A DNA stretch of 64,000 nucleotides from Acidaminococcus massiliensis (GTDB lineage Bacteria > Bacillota > Negativicutes > Acidaminococcales > Acidaminococcaceae). The stretch spans positions 448,318-512,317 of the forward strand of contig NZ_LT608315.1 in NCBI RefSeq assembly GCF_900095825.1, given 5' to 3'. This document shows positions 49,315 to 58,428 of this stretch, piece after piece. Position 1 is the stretch's first letter. Every line of letters begins with the position of its first letter. Made by a program: the position numbers and the translations under genes. A model generated the notes under the pieces. The model was given only the letters and a program-made list of their open reading frames with translations, searched no databases and had not been told where the DNA came from.

Positions 49315-50190
49315 TCAGATCTCCTTTCCGGCCGCTTTGGCATAGGCCAGTACGTCCTTGGCCCGGGTCACGATGGGCATATCGATCATCTTTCCGTCCA
49401 GAGCGATGACACCGGAAGCGTTGGCCATGGCTTCTTCATAGACAGCTACCACCTTTTTAGCATGTTCGATTTCCTTATCAGTGGGAGTATAGACTTCATG
49501 GACCAGCCCGATCTGGGTGGGGTGGATTACGGATTTACAGGTGAAGCCAAGCATTTTCCCAAAGGCTACGTCTTTCTTGAAACCTTCCGGATCCTTGAAA
49601 TTGCTGTTCACGTAATCCATGGGGATGACCTTGGCAGCATGGGCACAAAGGGAAATCTGGTTCCGGGCAAAAAGGATCTCTTCCGCATCTTCGCTGCGGG
49701 CCATCCGCATATCCGTGCGGAAATCCTCGGCCCCCAGGCCGATGGCGAAGACCCGGGGAGATGCTTTGGCAATCTGATAAGCATTATAAACGCCAAGAGC
49801 CGTCTCGATGGAGCAGGCAATTTTTATCGTCCCAACGGAAATCTTGTTGGCCTGTTCCACTTCTGTAATCAGCGCATCCAGAGCCTGGACATTTTCCGCG
49901 GTCTCCGATTTGGGCAGGCGGAGGAAATCCGGTTTCAGGGGGACCATAGCCCGGACATCGTCTTCATAATAGGGCGTATCCTGGCCGTTGATCCGGATCC
50001 CAATCCGGCAGTCCGGCCGGTACGTGGAAAGGAAACTGCTGACCAAATCCCTGGCAGCATCTTTTTCATTGACGGAAACCGCATCTTCCAAGTCATAGAT
50101 TAAACAATCGGCTCCATAGATTTCTGCTTTGGCGATTTTTCCAGAGGCATTCCCCGGGACAAAGAACATGGTCCTATATAAAGAATTCAT
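49315..50190 (-). CDS. citE: Citrate lyase beta subunit (citryl-ACP lyase)
   Basis: CitE cleaves citryl-ACP to oxaloacetate and acetyl-ACP. The 291-residue TIM-barrel protein shows RTMFFVPGNASGKIAKA at the start, LEDAVSVNEKDAAR, RINGQDTPYYEDD, the active-site Glu in CSIETALGVYNAYQIA, and a late RAKDVLAYAKAAG. It overlaps citD by four bases and ends three bases before the citF start, so translation is coupled. Confidence 0.93.
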   Translation of the reverse strand: MNSLYRTMFFVPGNASGKIAKAEIYGADCLIYDLEDAVSVNEKDAARDLVSSFLSTYRPDCRIGIRINGQDTPYYEDDVRAMVPLKPDFLRLPKSETAENVQALDALITEVEQANKISVGTIKIACSIETALGVYNAYQIAKASPRVFAIGLGAEDFRTDMRMARSEDAEEILFARNQISLCAHAAKVIPMDYVNSNFKDPEGFKKDVAFGKMLGFTCKSVIHPTQIGLVHEVYTPTDKEIEHAKKVVAVYEEAMANASGVIALDGKMIDMPIVTRAKDVLAYAKAAGKEI

Positions 50191-50474
50191 GCCGGTTCGC
50201 CTCCTTTTTGAGCCAGTGCCCGCTTCACGGCGGTGCGGACCCGTGCCTTGATAGCGAAGTCCCAGGCTCCCAGATCATCGATCTGGATCTTTACGCCGCG
50301 GATCCCGAATTCGTCCAGGACCTGTTCCACATCCTCCTGGATGGCTTCTCCGAATTTCTTTTCCACTTTGCTGTGGATTTCCACTTCTCTGGCATCTCCG
50401 CCCAGTTCCAGCTGGACCATCAGGTCGTGCTTGGCATCACTGCCTGCACGGACCGCATTTGTAGAAAACTCCAT
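50187..50474 (-). CDS. citD: Citrate lyase gamma subunit (acyl carrier protein)
   Basis: CitD carries the phosphoribosyl-dephospho-CoA prosthetic group on Ser12 in RAGSDAKHDLMV. The 95-residue length is typical. AGAGGAGG lies upstream of the ATG. The genes needed for its maturation (citC ligase, citX, citG) are not next to it, so they must lie elsewhere. Confidence 0.93.
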   Translation of the reverse strand: MEFSTNAVRAGSDAKHDLMVQLELGGDAREVEIHSKVEKKFGEAIQEDVEQVLDEFGIRGVKIQIDDLGAWDFAIKARVRTAVKRALAQKGGEPA

Positions 50475-50513
50475 CTGACAAGACCTCCTCTAAATCAAAT
50501 CCAGCAATCAGTA

Positions 50514-50741
50514 TCATTCAGCATGTTTCACATAACTGAAAATAAATGCAGCAAACATACAGACACTTGAAGCATTAGAAGCCCAGGGATATAACGTCTT
50601 CCGTATCCACACCAGCAAGCTCCCATTCCCACTAAAAATAGCCATTGTCTGGATCAGCACAAGGGCAATCCCCACCAGCATAAATAATGGCATCGTAATT
50701 TCAAAAATTGTCATACACAACGTTTTTAATGTTTTCTTCAT
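50514..50741 (-). CDS. Very small membrane protein partnering the TRAP-type permease
   Basis: A 75-residue protein with two hydrophobic helices (about residues 12-32 and 52-70). It sits between the TRAP large permease and citD with short gaps, in the place where a TRAP small subunit (DctQ, usually about 150-180 residues and four helices) would be. The sequence pattern FEITMPLFMLVGIALVL is compatible with half of a DctQ, but I cannot prove homology. It may be a reduced DctQ or an unrelated stabilising subunit. Confidence 0.6.
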   Translation of the reverse strand: MKKTLKTLCMTIFEITMPLFMLVGIALVLIQTMAIFSGNGSLLVWIRKTLYPWASNASSVCMFAAFIFSYVKHAE

Positions 50742-50753
50742 CTCTCCATCACC

Positions 50754-52142
50754 TCACGCACCAATAACAGGGATGATCCTTGCCATAATCAGTATCGCTA
50801 GAAACATGGTAGGCAGAACATAATAAACCATGATGGGACGGAAAATTTTAGAGGGGTCCTCCAATCCCGAAATCCCACTGGCAATGTAAAGAGGGGCCGC
50901 ATTGGGAGGGATTGCGCCTTCATTAGAAATCAAATTCAAGAAAGCAACACAGCAGACGACGGGGGGCAGCCCAATGGCCCGTAAAGCTGCATATACGGCA
51001 GCTCCCAGTGCACTTGTAGTCGCAGTCCCTGAAAAAGGACCATCCATCATAGTAATCAGTACCGCAATGACGAGGATGACAAGGAGCGGTGAATAAGATC
51101 CCAGATGGGCAAAGATATTCTTGACTTCCTGGGTCATGCCTAATTGATTGAGGACCCCGGAAGCAGCAAATGCCGTGAAGAGCAGCATGCCGACATCTGC
51201 ATATTTTCCGATGGATTCCTTAATCATTTTTCTCCATCCAGCGAAAGTATGGGGAAGATATTTCCATCCTTCAATCATGGTAAACAAAGACATCCAGATG
51301 GGAATCCAGAATACGATGGAAATAGATTTAAAAGCTTTCGGAAATGAACCATTCATAGCACTCTTTACCCACGCCCCAGTAGGTCCCATCGTAGCTGCCA
51401 AAGGAATCAGGACACCCAGGAAAATCAGCAGAGAAGAGCCATTTTCTTTCAAAGCCTGTCCAAAAGGCATGATTTTTTCGGCAGGAATGGGTTTCAATCC
51501 CGATTTTTTAGCAAAATAATAAATCACTGCCAAGCGATATGCCAGGATAATAAAACCAGCCCCCAGCAAGCCTACATATAATGTCCCTGGAGATAATTCT
51601 TTTTCAATACTTTCCATCCCCAACAGGAGCAGCATGGAGGTAGAGGGTGGAAAAATCATTCCCATCCCGGCATTGCCGGCACAAATCAAGGTTGCCTGTT
51701 CAACAGACCAACCGGTCTGCATCATCCAGGGAATCGTTATGGAACCGATGGCTGCTGCATTTCCCGATCCGGAACCTGACACCATACCAAAAAGAGCAGA
51801 ACCAATGGTGGACACATAGCCACTCCCTCCAGGCAGACGTCCGATTACACTGTTTAAGATATTGACCAACCGCATGATCACGCCTGTTTTTTCCATCAGA
51901 TAAGACATGAATACAAATGCCATTGCAGCATAAACAACTTCAGCATGGATTCCGTAAGAAAAACTTTTTACAAAGACCGACTGCAGTGAATGTTTTGAAA
52001 AAGCTCCCGCAATGGCTACAATAATAAGATATGACCACATCATCGCTTCAGAAGCTCGGCGTTTGAATCCCACATTGAGTATTAAGATAATTGCAACATA
52101 CAAAACCAATGAGATAATTCCCAATCCAATCATGCCGCCCAT
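50754..52142 (-). CDS. TRAP transporter large permease (DctM-type)
   Basis: A 462-residue DctM-family permease with about 12 helices and the hallmark GSALFGMVSGSGSGNAAAIGS, MIFPPSTSMLLLLGM and DGPFSGTATTSALGAA, LISNEGAIPPNAAPL. TRAP carriers normally need a periplasmic binding protein (DctP) and DctQ; neither a DctP gene nor a full-size DctQ lies in the window. It heads the citrate lyase operon, so it likely imports citrate, citramalate or a related acid. The LysR at 52329 probably controls it. Confidence 0.85.
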   Translation of the reverse strand: MGGMIGLGIISLVLYVAIILILNVGFKRRASEAMMWSYLIIVAIAGAFSKHSLQSVFVKSFSYGIHAEVVYAAMAFVFMSYLMEKTGVIMRLVNILNSVIGRLPGGSGYVSTIGSALFGMVSGSGSGNAAAIGSITIPWMMQTGWSVEQATLICAGNAGMGMIFPPSTSMLLLLGMESIEKELSPGTLYVGLLGAGFIILAYRLAVIYYFAKKSGLKPIPAEKIMPFGQALKENGSSLLIFLGVLIPLAATMGPTGAWVKSAMNGSFPKAFKSISIVFWIPIWMSLFTMIEGWKYLPHTFAGWRKMIKESIGKYADVGMLLFTAFAASGVLNQLGMTQEVKNIFAHLGSYSPLLVILVIAVLITMMDGPFSGTATTSALGAAVYAALRAIGLPPVVCCVAFLNLISNEGAIPPNAAPLYIASGISGLEDPSKIFRPIMVYYVLPTMFLAILIMARIIPVIGA

Positions 52143-52215
52143 TTACAATGCTCCTTTCATGAATCCTTTCCTGCCAGAACCGGTTCATCCTGTGCCTCTT
52201 ATACTTCAAATATAT

Positions 52216-52229
52216 CTGAATATTTTCAG
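52216..52229. promoter_or_regulatory. Possible LysR-type site before the TRAP-citrate lyase operon
   Basis: CTGAA-TATT-TTCAG, a 14-base palindrome, lies in the AT-rich gap between the LysR gene and the TRAP gene, some 75 bases before the TRAP start codon, close to candidate -10 elements. Confidence 0.4.
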
Positions 52230-52286
52230 TTTGTATAATGGAATAATTGGATGACCATCATAACTAAAGTGCATGGTAGAACTCAC

Positions 52287-52324
52287 AAAAAAGCACCTTG
52301 CAAAAATCCTGCAAAGTGCTTTTA
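52287..52324 (-). terminator. Terminator of the LysR gene
   Basis: AAAAAAGCACCTTGC (52287-52301) pairs with GCAAAGTGCTTTT (52311-52323) with small bulges; a T-run follows on the minus strand. Confidence 0.7.
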
Positions 52325-52328
52325 CCAG

Positions 52329-53231
52329 TCATCCGTTAAAGGGGATTTCTTTAGGCTGCAAAAAATCTTTAAATTCTCGTTCTTTTATAAACTCAAGGAA
52401 ATTTTTCAATAACGATGTATTGATATTCTTTTTCTTAAATATCAGCCAGGTATGCCGTTGAATCGGAGAACCATTCTTATCTTTTAAAATCAGCTGATGG
52501 AGAAAAGGCGCATCCGTGAGCAGCACAGAAGGCAAAAGTCCAAACCCGATGCCGCTGAACACCATCTCCCTGCAAAGATCCAGACTGTTGACCAACACTT
52601 CCGTATGGGGCGGTGTCTTGAAATTATTGTCCCACCATAAGTCCAGCATTTTCATATAATATGCATCCGTTGTATAAGCAACACGGCTCATATTTGCCAG
52701 ATCTGCCAGCTGAAAAGGCTGAGTGGAGGCTGCTGCAATGAAATTTGTTGCCAGATGGATCCGTTGGCTCTCATCCCAACCAAAATCATTCCGTAAAAAA
52801 CCAAAATGGCATTTGTTGTTGTTCATCAGCGAAACCACTTTGCTGGAAGGCGCCATGGTAATGGAAAATTTCACCTCAGGATAGATTTTCTTAAATTCCT
52901 TGATCAACGTCGGGAAATAATATTCACAAATAATATTGGGAGCCGTCAATTTGATGATGCCGGCATTCCTGTTGTCAATGGCCGTAATCCTCGTTTTTAA
53001 TTCATCATAATGGCGCAGTGCCTCATCCGCATATGCTGCTGTTTCCATGCCGGTTGGCGTCAGTGCGATCCCTTTATTGGTACTCCGGATCAAATGAGTG
53101 CCCAGCTCTTTTTCCAGTTGTTGGATTCTCTTTGTCAAGGCCGGCTGAGAAATAAACAATGCGTTTGCCGTCTTGGTGATATTTTTGAACTCCGCCAAAT
53201 ACTTTAAAATCAGTAAATCTCTGTCATCCAT
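52329..53231 (-). CDS. LysR-family regulator of the citrate lyase operon
   Basis: A 300-residue LysR regulator with the winged helix NITKTANALFISQPALTKRIQQLE (in two parts, from about residue 17) and a ligand domain starting GIIKLTAPNIICEYYFP. It resembles the regulator at 18690-19547 in both the DNA-binding helix and the ligand domain; both sit beside citrate genes. It lies upstream of the TRAP-citrate lyase operon in the same direction and probably activates it. Start at 53231. Confidence 0.88.
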   Translation of the reverse strand: MDDRDLLILKYLAEFKNITKTANALFISQPALTKRIQQLEKELGTHLIRSTNKGIALTPTGMETAAYADEALRHYDELKTRITAIDNRNAGIIKLTAPNIICEYYFPTLIKEFKKIYPEVKFSITMAPSSKVVSLMNNNKCHFGFLRNDFGWDESQRIHLATNFIAAASTQPFQLADLANMSRVAYTTDAYYMKMLDLWWDNNFKTPPHTEVLVNSLDLCREMVFSGIGFGLLPSVLLTDAPFLHQLILKDKNGSPIQRHTWLIFKKKNINTSLLKNFLEFIKEREFKDFLQPKEIPFNG

Positions 53232-53390
53232 ACTTCCAAATCCTCACAAATCGATCTGCTTCTGTTTGCTCTGCTTCGATTGGGTTACTCCCTGCCATAT
53301 AAGCGTTCAGTATATCAAGTTCCCGCTCTTTTTCCCCTTTTCCATCAGAAGTTCCCGTCGCAAAAGGAATTCCATCTCCTATTATAAAGA
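53232..53390. other. Upstream region of the LysR gene
   Basis: AT-rich spacer of the 309-base gap 53232-53540. It contains the LysR leader but no gene or motif that I can support. Confidence 0.5.
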
Positions 53391-53423
53391 AAAGCAGCTC
53401 ATCTCTCAAGGAAGAGCTGCTTT
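53391..53423 (-). terminator. Terminator after the first enolase-superfamily gene
   Basis: AAAGCAGCTC (53391-53400) with GAGCTGCTTT (53414-53423), followed on the minus strand by TTCTTTAT. It lies about 120 bases past the stop codon at 53541. Confidence 0.65.
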
Positions 53424-53540
53424 AATAAATTTCAAAACGACAATACAACAAAAATGAAGGAATATCCTGCCTATAATAGCAGGAATTGATTGCACGATTA
53501 AAGACTCCCTGCTGCATCACTGCCATGCTTTTTGATTTTC

Positions 53541-54722
53541 TTATTCAACTGTCACTTTATCGCAATTTCTAAAAGCTGTATCAGATAATTCCTGTCCAAT
53601 GCCCGGTAAATCCGGTATTGAAAAGGCTCCATTATGAGGTTGATAATCATATTTACACAGTTCTCTGTTACAGGGGGACAAATTATAGGTATGGTGCTCA
53701 TGGATTACAAAATTGGGAATGGCACACTCTACCTGCAGCGCCGCAGCTGTCGAAATGGGGCTGCCGCAGGCATGAATCTGGACCCCAACATCAAAAGTAT
53801 AGGCCATATCACAAATCTTCTTCACTTCTGTAATTCCGCCACAGGTTCCTATATCCGGCTGGATGATTTGAATTGCATTTTGTTTGAAATATTCAATGTA
53901 TTGCCACCGAGTATAGATCCTTTCTCCGTTGGCAATGGGCAGACCTGTTTCTTCATGGACAAATTTACAAAGTTGAGGCGTGGGGGTCGTCGGTTCTTCA
54001 AAATAAAAGATATGATATTTTTTCAGCATTTTTCCCAGCTGGCTGGCAGATTGAGCATCAGTATAGGAATGGTTCTCTACAATCAAATCCACATCTTCAC
54101 CAATTGCTTGTCGGACCGCCTGCACCCTTTTTTCAAACATACGCATGTATTTGGGTGCCAGAAGCCCAATCCTATCTTCTGCTGTATAGTTCCCCTCATC
54201 TGGTCTGAACGTAAAGAAATCGATTTTAATGGCATCATAGCCCTCCTGGACCGCTTTCAAGGCCTCTCGGGCATAATCTTCCGGAGTCCGCTGCGGAATG
54301 ATATCAGGACCCCAGCCAAATTGAAGCTGACTGGCATAGGCTCTTAAGGTTTTTCGTCTCTTTCCTCCCAACAGCTGATATACCGGAGCATGGTAATATT
54401 TTCCCTTGATGTCCCACAGAGCAATATCGATGGCACTGATTCCCGCAAAAATGACGGGACCTCCATTTTGTCCCCAAAAAGTAGACCGATATAATTTATC
54501 CCATATGATTTCATGATTCAGTGGGTCCATCCCAATGATTAGTTTTGCAAAATTTCTTAAAATACCAAAAGCGGCAAACTGTGCTTCACCATAAGCCAGG
54601 GCGGCTTCCCCATCTCCATAGATCCCTTCATCTGTATAAATGCGGCAGACAATGGGCCGCCAATGCCCTCCTTTCTTCAAATTGGTTTTCAGATGCAGGA
54701 TGTCAACCTTAACAATTTCCAT
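53541..54722 (-). CDS. Enolase-superfamily (mandelate racemase/muconate lactonizing) dehydratase, paralogue 1
   Basis: A 393-residue enolase-superfamily enzyme. N-terminal capping domain, then barrel motifs: KIDF (catalytic Lys region), metal ligands in LIVENHS, YFEEP and NGERI, DIGTCGGITE, and the C-terminal IHACGSP and IHEHH. This pattern fits sugar-acid dehydratases of the MR group. It shares length and many segments with the gene at 57196-58398; both lie in the same block with a 2-hydroxyacid dehydrogenase and an aminotransferase. Start at 54722 follows AAGGAGG. Substrate unknown. Confidence 0.88.
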   Translation of the reverse strand: MEIVKVDILHLKTNLKKGGHWRPIVCRIYTDEGIYGDGEAALAYGEAQFAAFGILRNFAKLIIGMDPLNHEIIWDKLYRSTFWGQNGGPVIFAGISAIDIALWDIKGKYYHAPVYQLLGGKRRKTLRAYASQLQFGWGPDIIPQRTPEDYAREALKAVQEGYDAIKIDFFTFRPDEGNYTAEDRIGLLAPKYMRMFEKRVQAVRQAIGEDVDLIVENHSYTDAQSASQLGKMLKKYHIFYFEEPTTPTPQLCKFVHEETGLPIANGERIYTRWQYIEYFKQNAIQIIQPDIGTCGGITEVKKICDMAYTFDVGVQIHACGSPISTAAALQVECAIPNFVIHEHHTYNLSPCNRELCKYDYQPHNGAFSIPDLPGIGQELSDTAFRNCDKVTVE

Positions 54723-54751
54723 GAAATTTTCCTCCTTATTCCCTCTTACAG

Positions 54752-54789
54752 ATATCGAACATCTCATAAAAAAATGAGATGTTCGATAT
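54752..54789. repeat. Perfect 16-bp palindrome with A6 loop
   Basis: ATATCGAACATCTCAT (54752-54767) faces its exact complement (54774-54789) around AAAAAA. It sits between the hydroxyacid dehydrogenase and enolase-superfamily genes; an operator, terminator or processing site are all possible. Confidence 0.65.
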
Positions 54790-54829
54790 TTCTTCTGTAT
54801 CTTATTCCAGCTTTTGCATCAACTTTTCT

Positions 54830-55795
54830 TTAGGATTGGACATCATAGACTGAAGGGTCCACTATATGAGGCCACCGCTCACCCTTGCAGACGGCGACAC
54901 ATCCTTTGGCACATTCCACGCACATATTTCGCAATGCTTCTTTCGTCAGCGCCGCACTGTGAGGAGTCAAAATGGTATTCTTTGCATGGAGCAGCGGATT
55001 GTCCATAGTTATCGGTTCTGTGCTGAACACATCGATTCCTGCCGCTGCAATGCGATTTGCGTTCAACGCATCAGCCAGGGCTTTCTCATCCACCACAGCT
55101 CCTCGACTGGTATTGATGAGAATGGCACTTTGTTTCATCAGTGAGATTTCCCGAACTCCCAGTAAATGCTTGGTATTTCCCTTCAACGGAACATGGAGTG
55201 TGATGACATCACATTCTGACAGCATATCATCCAGGTTTTCACAATATGCACACCCAGCCGCTTCAACTTTGGCACGGTTATGAGAGTGACTGTAACCGAA
55301 ACATTCCATTCCGATTGCAGAGCACAGTTGTGCAACCAGTTTCCCAATGGCACCTACACCAATGATGCCCACTTTCCGTCCGGCCAGTTCCACAGCTTTC
55401 CCTGCATCACGGATCAACCAATTGCCCTTGCGGATCTCACTGTCTGCTTCTTTCATGTTTTTCGCACAGGCAAACATCAGCGCCAAAGCATGTTCCGCAA
55501 CGGACCGGCTATTTGCTCCGGGTGTAATGACAACAGGAATGCCATGTTTTGTAGCGTAAGAGACGTCTACATTGTCATACCCGACTCCGGTCCGTCCAAT
55601 GACTTTCAAATGAGAGCATTGTTCAATAATTGAGGAATCACAAACTCCAACTCGCAGGATAAATGCATCCGCCGTTTTCAGTTGATCAATATAACTAGAT
55701 GGATTAGGAGAGTTGGCAACATATAAAACAAAACCTTGTTTTTTTAAATAATCGACAGCTGCTGGATCGAGCTGATGAGAAGCAACAATTTTCAT
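54830..55795 (-). CDS. D-2-hydroxyacid dehydrogenase
   Basis: A 321-residue NAD-dependent dehydrogenase of the SerA/D-isomer family. The Rossmann motif GVGAIGKLVAQ (about residue 147), NTSRGAVVDEKAL with catalytic Arg nearby, and LTPHSAALT with catalytic His are visible. It probably reduces a 2-keto acid or oxidises a D-2-hydroxy acid. In context it may act on the product of the adjacent dehydratases. Start ATG at 55795. Confidence 0.9.
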   Translation of the reverse strand: MKIVASHQLDPAAVDYLKKQGFVLYVANSPNPSSYIDQLKTADAFILRVGVCDSSIIEQCSHLKVIGRTGVGYDNVDVSYATKHGIPVVITPGANSRSVAEHALALMFACAKNMKEADSEIRKGNWLIRDAGKAVELAGRKVGIIGVGAIGKLVAQLCSAIGMECFGYSHSHNRAKVEAAGCAYCENLDDMLSECDVITLHVPLKGNTKHLLGVREISLMKQSAILINTSRGAVVDEKALADALNANRIAAAGIDVFSTEPITMDNPLLHAKNTILTPHSAALTKEALRNMCVECAKGCVAVCKGERWPHIVDPSVYDVQS

Positions 55796-55833
55796 ATGCA
55801 GTACACACTCCTTATTTTTAAGATAATGCTAGA

Positions 55834-55876
55834 TATCAGGATATAGTCAGATATCCACTCCAACCATATCCTGATA
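55834..55876. repeat. Inverted repeat between aminotransferase and dehydrogenase genes
   Basis: TATCAGGATAT (55834-55844) and ATATCCTGATA (55866-55876), a perfect 11-bp inverted repeat with a 21-base spacer, 35 bases past the aminotransferase stop. Confidence 0.55.
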
Positions 55877-55910
55877 ATATGCCAGCTCCGTTTTACCCTT
55901 GCCCGAAAAA

Positions 55911-57113
55911 TTATGATAAGTGTTTTACTAGTTCTCTAATACGCCGGAATCCTTCTTTAATGTCTTCTTGTGAGGCCGCATAAGAAAACCGGACATAAGT
56001 ATCCGTCTCTTCACCCAATCCAATAGCTGGAACAGTTGCTACATAGGCTTCTTCCAGGCATTTTTGGCTGAATTCGGTTCCTTTCATGTGAAGCCCACTC
56101 ACATTGACAAGAATATAAAAAGCTCCCTGAGGAATACTGTATGAAAGTCCCGGAATGGTATCCAGTTCCTGCATGACCAAATCTCGACGGGCAGCAAACT
56201 CCTTCAGCATGCTGTCTACTTGCTTCCGAGTCAAATCCGAGTTCATCGCCTCTGCCAAAGCAACTTGGATAAAGGTGGGAGAGCAGGTTGTGGAATATTG
56301 ATGACACCGGAGCAGCACCGGAAGATATTTTGCAGCGGTACAAATATAACCTATTCTCCATCCCGTCATGGCAAAAGTCTTGGAAAAGCCACTGACAACT
56401 ATGGTCCGTTCTTTCATATCAGGGAAGGAAGCAACCGAATAAAATTTCGCATCTCCATAAATCAGCCGTCCATATATTTCATCAGCCAAAATGATAAAGT
56501 TATATTTTTTCGCCAGCTCACAAATCCCCTTCATCGTTTCATAGGGAATCACCGCTCCCGTGGGATTGCACGGATTATTCAAAACCAGCATCTTTGTTTT
56601 TGCAGAAACAGCCTTTTCCAAATCTTTTAATTGGAGTTGAAAATTATCTTCTCCCCGCAGCGGGATTTCTACTATGGTTGCACCGCACATGGCTGTCAGG
56701 GCTTTATAGGTTACAAAGGAAGGTGTAGGGATAATGACTTCATCCCCCGGATCTACAAAGGCAAACATCGCATTGTTCAAAGCTTCTGCAGCACTGCTTG
56801 TAACAAAGATTTCCGTTTTGGGTTCAAAATAAACTCCGGTAAACTCTTTCATGTACTTGCTGATTTCTTCCCGCAAAGGATCAAACCCCTTATTAGAAGT
56901 ATAATGCGTATAATTATTGGTAATTGCCCGGATTGCGGCTTCTTTAATGTCCGAGGGAGTGTTGAAATTGGGTTCTCCTGCACTGAACTTGATAACAGGC
57001 TTCCCTTCCTCCTGCAATTCAGCTGCCCGATTCATAATGGTACGAATTAAAGATGCCGGTACATTGGCCATGCGCTTAGCGCCTTGTGTAAAATCATATG
57101 CTTTATCCATCAT
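55911..57113 (-). CDS. Class I/II PLP-dependent aminotransferase
   Basis: A 400-residue fold-type I aminotransferase of the aspartate-aminotransferase group. Seen: SAGEPNFNTP, NNPCNPTGAVIP, DEIYGRLIYG, the PLP lysine in VSGFSKTFAMTGWRIGY, and the C-terminal YVRFSYAAS with the substrate arginine. It probably interconverts an amino acid and a 2-keto acid. Start at 57113 follows AAAGGAG by five bases; a second ATG directly follows. Amino-acid specificity is open. Confidence 0.92.
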   Translation of the reverse strand: MMDKAYDFTQGAKRMANVPASLIRTIMNRAAELQEEGKPVIKFSAGEPNFNTPSDIKEAAIRAITNNYTHYTSNKGFDPLREEISKYMKEFTGVYFEPKTEIFVTSSAAEALNNAMFAFVDPGDEVIIPTPSFVTYKALTAMCGATIVEIPLRGEDNFQLQLKDLEKAVSAKTKMLVLNNPCNPTGAVIPYETMKGICELAKKYNFIILADEIYGRLIYGDAKFYSVASFPDMKERTIVVSGFSKTFAMTGWRIGYICTAAKYLPVLLRCHQYSTTCSPTFIQVALAEAMNSDLTRKQVDSMLKEFAARRDLVMQELDTIPGLSYSIPQGAFYILVNVSGLHMKGTEFSQKCLEEAYVATVPAIGLGEETDTYVRFSYAASQEDIKEGFRRIRELVKHLS

Positions 57114-57195
57114 CACTGCTCCTTTCATAGTCCCATAATTTTTTCATTTTTTCTGCAGCACATTTTGCAGAAGTTTTTCCTTAGAAGCAACCCAG

Positions 57196-58398
57196 TTATT
57201 CGATTGCTTTGATATATTCCTTCACTTCCTCATGTTTCAATGCTGTCTGGATGGCAAAATCTGACAGTTCTTGACCGATACCGGGACGATCAGGGATATG
57301 GTATTTGCCATGAATGGGTTGCATTTCATATTTACCCAGTTTATTGATACATTCCTGGGTAGTTCTAAAATGATGTTCATGGATAGCAAAATTGGGGATA
57401 GCTGCTTCCAGCTGCAAGGAAGCAGCATTGGTGATGACTGCTCCTGCAACGTGTACCTGTACTCTTGCATCGAATACATGAGCCATATCCGCAATCTTTT
57501 TTAACTCAGTGATTCCTCCGCAGTTGCAGGTATCAGGCTGGATCAGCTGGAGGGAATAATCCTTGAGAAAATTATAATATCCCCAGCGGGAATAGATGCG
57601 TTCTCCCCCTGCCAATGGAGTTTTGACCCGCTGGTGCAGCTCTTTCATAATTTCTGGATTCAACATACTGACTGGTTCTTCAAAGCAATACATATTATAT
57701 TTGTCACACAGTTCTCCCATACGGGTCGCCGAAGTCAAATCCATCTGACAATGATTTTCAACCAGGATATCCAAATCAGGATAGACTTCCCGTATGGCAT
57801 TCATCCGTTCTTCAATCATCTTGAAAAACTTACCGTCAACAAAGCCTTCTTTCACGTTATGAGGAAGCAGCTCTCCATTTTCATCAAAGGTAGTAAAGTC
57901 AATCTTTACAGCATCATAGCCTTCTCCCACTGCATGGGTAACAATATCAACATATTCTTTCGGCGATCCCCAAGGTCCGATTTTCGTTGTCCATCCATAT
58001 TGGATCTGAGAAGCATAACACCGAAGCTCATCCCTGGTTTTCCCTCCTAGCAGCTGGTATACCGGAACCCCCAGGACCTTTCCTTTAATATCCATTAAAG
58101 CAATATCAATTGCGGAAATGGCTGAAAATATGACGACACCGCCTCCCTGTCCCCAAAAAGTTCCTTTATAGAGTTCTTCCCAAATGGATTCTGTCTTCAT
58201 TGGATCATAGCCAATGATATGATGAGCTACATCAATTAGCATGCCATAAGCACCGCGCCAACCTGTGCCATACGCGACCCCTGCTTCTCCATCTCCGTAA
58301 AATCCCTCATCCGTATAGATTCTGCAGCAAACAGGATGTCTTTCACTTCTTTGTTCACCAGCATCCAAGACCCAAACATCAACCTTCGTTATTTTCAT
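57196..58398 (-). CDS. Enolase-superfamily dehydratase, paralogue 2
   Basis: A 400-residue enzyme closely like paralogue 1: RIYTDEGFYGDGEAGVAYG, TFWGQGGGVVIFSAISAIDIAL (seen in parts), the Lys region VKIDF, ligands in ILVENHC, CFEEP and GGERI, and VHVAGAV plus IHEHH at the end. Start at 58398 follows AGGAGG; the preceding TTG is unlikely. The two paralogues may act on related or epimeric acids. It lies 30 bases from the alanine-racemase-family gene. Confidence 0.88.
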   Translation of the reverse strand: MKITKVDVWVLDAGEQRSERHPVCCRIYTDEGFYGDGEAGVAYGTGWRGAYGMLIDVAHHIIGYDPMKTESIWEELYKGTFWGQGGGVVIFSAISAIDIALMDIKGKVLGVPVYQLLGGKTRDELRCYASQIQYGWTTKIGPWGSPKEYVDIVTHAVGEGYDAVKIDFTTFDENGELLPHNVKEGFVDGKFFKMIEERMNAIREVYPDLDILVENHCQMDLTSATRMGELCDKYNMYCFEEPVSMLNPEIMKELHQRVKTPLAGGERIYSRWGYYNFLKDYSLQLIQPDTCNCGGITELKKIADMAHVFDARVQVHVAGAVITNAASLQLEAAIPNFAIHEHHFRTTQECINKLGKYEMQPIHGKYHIPDRPGIGQELSDFAIQTALKHEEVKEYIKAIE

Positions 58399-58428
58399 CA
58401 AAACTCCTCCTTTGGATTAGAAAATAAA

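Noticed and set aside
47785-50103. Plus-strand open frame of 772 codons
   Set aside because: Antisense shadow of citF and citE.
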